This document shows, piece after piece, positions 62,391-64,000 of a stretch of 64,000 nt of DNA. The DNA lies in contig JAJPJE010000043.1 of assembly GCA_021324365.1 (NCBI GenBank), positions 62,001 to 126,000 of the forward strand, written 5' to 3'. The notes below the pieces were generated by a model that saw only the letters and a list, made by a program, of their open reading frames with translations, did not search any database and had not been told where the DNA came from. Each line of letters begins with the position of its first letter. Position 1 is the first letter of the stretch. This DNA comes from Terriglobia bacterium. Lineage in GTDB: Bacteria; Acidobacteriota; Terriglobia; Terriglobales; Acidobacteriaceae. The position numbers and the translations under genes are program-made.

Positions 62391-63029
62391 ATGTCGAAGG
62401 CAAAATGGCTTCTGCCAATCGTGGCGGGTGTTGCCGCCGGTGCGTTCATCGCACGGCAGTACAAGAAGAAAGCGCTCGCAGAAGAAGCTGATCTGTTGTG
62501 GTCGTTGCTGGGGCTCCGTCCCGGCGCTCGCGTCGGCGAAGTTGGCGCCGGTACCGGATCGATGACGGAGCAGATCGCCGCGCGCCTGAAAACTCCCGGG
62601 CACCTGTTCGCCACCGAAATCGACGACAAGCGCCTTCGCCAGTTGGTGAAAAAGAAGGTCCAGCAGGACTGGAGGAATGTCACGGTCGAGGCCAGCCACG
62701 CCTTCGACTGCCGAATTCCGGCGAACAGTTGCGACGCTATCTACATGCGGGCCGTTTATCACCACTTCACCGACCCTGCCCAGATGAATGGCAGCATCTT
62801 TCGAGCGTTGCGTCCCGGCGGCACGCTTGCGGTTGTCGATTTCACTCCGCGCTGGTGGCTTGCCCCCTGCATGCCCAAGGGCATTCCGGCAAACCGCGGT
62901 GGTCATGGTATCCCGAGCGCTATTCTCGCTGAGGAACTGGAGCAGGTAGGATTTGAGCAGGTCCGCAGCATCGCGAACTGGCCGGGCCGAAAGTTTTGTC
63001 TGCTGTTCCAGAAGCCGATCGCCTCATAG
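62391..63029 (+). CDS. SAM-dependent methyltransferase with N-terminal hydrophobic segment
   Basis: The 212-residue protein has an N-terminal hydrophobic stretch (WLLPIVAGVAAGAFIA) followed by a class I methyltransferase fold: VGEVGAGTGSM, FATEIDDK, CDAIYMRAVYHHF and LRPGGTLAVVDF. The N-terminal helix suggests a membrane anchor. The substrate cannot be told. It starts 16 bases after asd. Confidence 0.82.
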   Translation: MSKAKWLLPIVAGVAAGAFIARQYKKKALAEEADLLWSLLGLRPGARVGEVGAGTGSMTEQIAARLKTPGHLFATEIDDKRLRQLVKKKVQQDWRNVTVEASHAFDCRIPANSCDAIYMRAVYHHFTDPAQMNGSIFRALRPGGTLAVVDFTPRWWLAPCMPKGIPANRGGHGIPSAILAEELEQVGFEQVRSIANWPGRKFCLLFQKPIAS

Positions 63030-63064
63030 CAGAAGGCAAATCTGGCTGACCACTGGCTATTGAA

Positions 63065-64000
63065 ATGATCGTGATGAAATTCGGCGGTACTTCGGTAGAA
63101 AACGCAACCGCCATCAACCGTGTAGCAAAAATCGTATCAAGCCGCGTTTCCGAGAACCCAGTTGTCGTTGTGAGTGCGATGGCCAAGGTTACCGACCAAC
63201 TGGTCGCAATGGCTAACTATGCTGGGGGAGGCGATGCAGAGACTGCCTTGGACCTCTCGCGCAAATTACGAGCCAGGCACATCGAAGCTTCGACCGAATT
63301 ACTCGGCAACTCCAAGAGCAAAGCTTTTCTTGCGGATATTGAGCGTGACTTCAGCGCTCTGGACGATTTGCTGCGCGGAATCTGTGCGGTAGGCGAAATC
63401 ACTCCGCGAACCACCGACAATATTCTCTCTTTCGGAGAACGCGTGAACAGCAAGATCGTGGCAGCCGCGTTCTGTGCTTCGGAGATGAACGCCATGCACG
63501 TGGACTCGCGTGAGTGCATCGTGACCAATAACCAGTTCACCCGCGCCATTCCCGACTTCGATGCGACAAACGACCGCCTTGCAGCCAAAATACGGCCGCT
63601 CCTGAGTAAGGGCGCCATTCCGGTGATGGGGGGCTTCATCGGAGCAACTCGCGAAGGAATCGTGACCACCATTGGCCGTGGCGGATCCGACTTTTCAGCG
63701 GCCATTGTGGGCGCCGGACTTGATGCAACACGCATTGAGATTTGGACAGACGTAGACGGCATGAAAACCACCGACCCCAACCTCTGTCCCAATGCACTGC
63801 GCATCAAGACCATTGCCTTTGAAGAAGCCGCAGAACTCGCGTACTTCGGCGCGAAAGTTCTTCATCCCTCAACGCTGCTCCCCGCAGTGCAGAAGAACAT
63901 TCCAGTGTTGGTATTGAACTCCCGCAATCCGGGAAATGAAGGCACTCGCATCGTAGCGCGTGCCACACACTGCCGAAACCCCTTTAAGGCGATCGCGGCC
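63065..64000 (+). CDS. lysC: Aspartate kinase, 3' end cut by window edge
   Basis: The first 312 codons of aspartokinase, which starts the lysine/threonine pathway: MKFGGTSV, FGERVNSKIV, GGFIGATREGIVTT, TIGRGGSDFSA, and WTDVDGMKTTDP. The C-terminal ACT domains that bind the end-product inhibitors begin near the window edge and are not visible. The frame is continuous up to base 64000. Confidence 0.93.
   Translation, partial: MIVMKFGGTSVENATAINRVAKIVSSRVSENPVVVVSAMAKVTDQLVAMANYAGGGDAETALDLSRKLRARHIEASTELLGNSKSKAFLADIERDFSALDDLLRGICAVGEITPRTTDNILSFGERVNSKIVAAAFCASEMNAMHVDSRECIVTNNQFTRAIPDFDATNDRLAAKIRPLLSKGAIPVMGGFIGATREGIVTTIGRGGSDFSAAIVGAGLDATRIEIWTDVDGMKTTDPNLCPNALRIKTIAFEEAAELAYFGAKVLHPSTLLPAVQKNIPVLVLNSRNPGNEGTRIVARATHCRNPFKAIAA

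Noticed and set aside
1-64000. tRNA, rRNA, CRISPR or insertion sequence
   Set aside because: No tRNA-like TpsiC arm with acceptor pairing, rRNA segment, spacer-repeat array or transposase-like protein was seen.

Overview
The window is a continuous stretch of a bacterial chromosome of moderately high GC content. It has no rRNA, tRNA, CRISPR array or insertion sequence that I can recognise. The gene content points to an Acidobacteriota-like (Koribacter/Terriglobia type) aerobic or facultative soil bacterium: a tig-clpP-clpX-lon proteostasis cluster, many cytochrome c and NrfD-type genes, an archaemetzincin, Cys-rich Crp/Fnr regulators, and intergenic short palindromes. The taxonomic placement is inference from gene style only; no rRNA is present.

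Layout. 1-5.8 kb: the N-terminal part of a membrane PAS sensor (cut by the left edge), a DUF3467 protein, a GT39-type membrane glycosyltransferase, a family 5 uracil-DNA glycosylase, an NAD-binding epimerase-like protein, and a small monooxygenase pseudogene with two in-frame stops. 5.8-15 kb: trigger factor, ClpP, ClpX, a GH13 enzyme on the other strand, Lon, and the GTPase EngB. 15.5-27.6 kb: a long respiratory and regulatory operon on the + strand. It holds a cytochrome c, a four-cluster ferredoxin with NrfD, a heme-binding histidine kinase with an NtrC regulator, an archaemetzincin, a second kinase/NtrC pair, a membrane-anchored GcvH-like protein without the lipoyl lysine, and a second ferredoxin/NrfD pair. 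27.7-38.5 kb: a Crp/Fnr regulator, a degenerate receiver, and a full chemotaxis set on the - strand (cheA, cheW, MCP, cheY, cheB, cheR, cheX) split by a porin gene. 38.6-40.3 kb: a ferredoxin, then a DAHP synthase preceded by an aromatic-rich leader peptide and a terminator hairpin, which I read as a translational attenuator.

40.3-48.7 kb, on the - strand, is an extracellular electron-transfer type locus. It encodes a decaheme MtrA/DmsE-like cytochrome, an MtrB-like outer-membrane barrel, and a CbcL-like fusion of an 11-heme domain to a membrane cytochrome b domain. Two Crp/Fnr-type proteins precede it (one without a DNA-binding domain), with CRP-like palindromic operators around them. 49-64 kb is mostly housekeeping and metabolism: a PEBP-like protein, a malic enzyme-phosphotransacetylase fusion, an SDR reductase, MsrB, an SGNH hydrolase-polysaccharide deacetylase fusion, shikimate kinase, an AI-2E family permease, aspartate semialdehyde dehydrogenase, a methyltransferase and an aspartate kinase cut by the right edge.

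How it fits together. The two NrfD modules, the heme sensor kinase, the CbcL/MtrAB-type conduit and three Crp/Fnr proteins that share the same N-terminal Cys triad suggest a cell that moves quinol-pool electrons to periplasmic or external acceptors and adjusts this to redox state. Neither NrfD module has a recognisable catalytic subunit in the window, so their partners must be elsewhere or are the cytochromes themselves.
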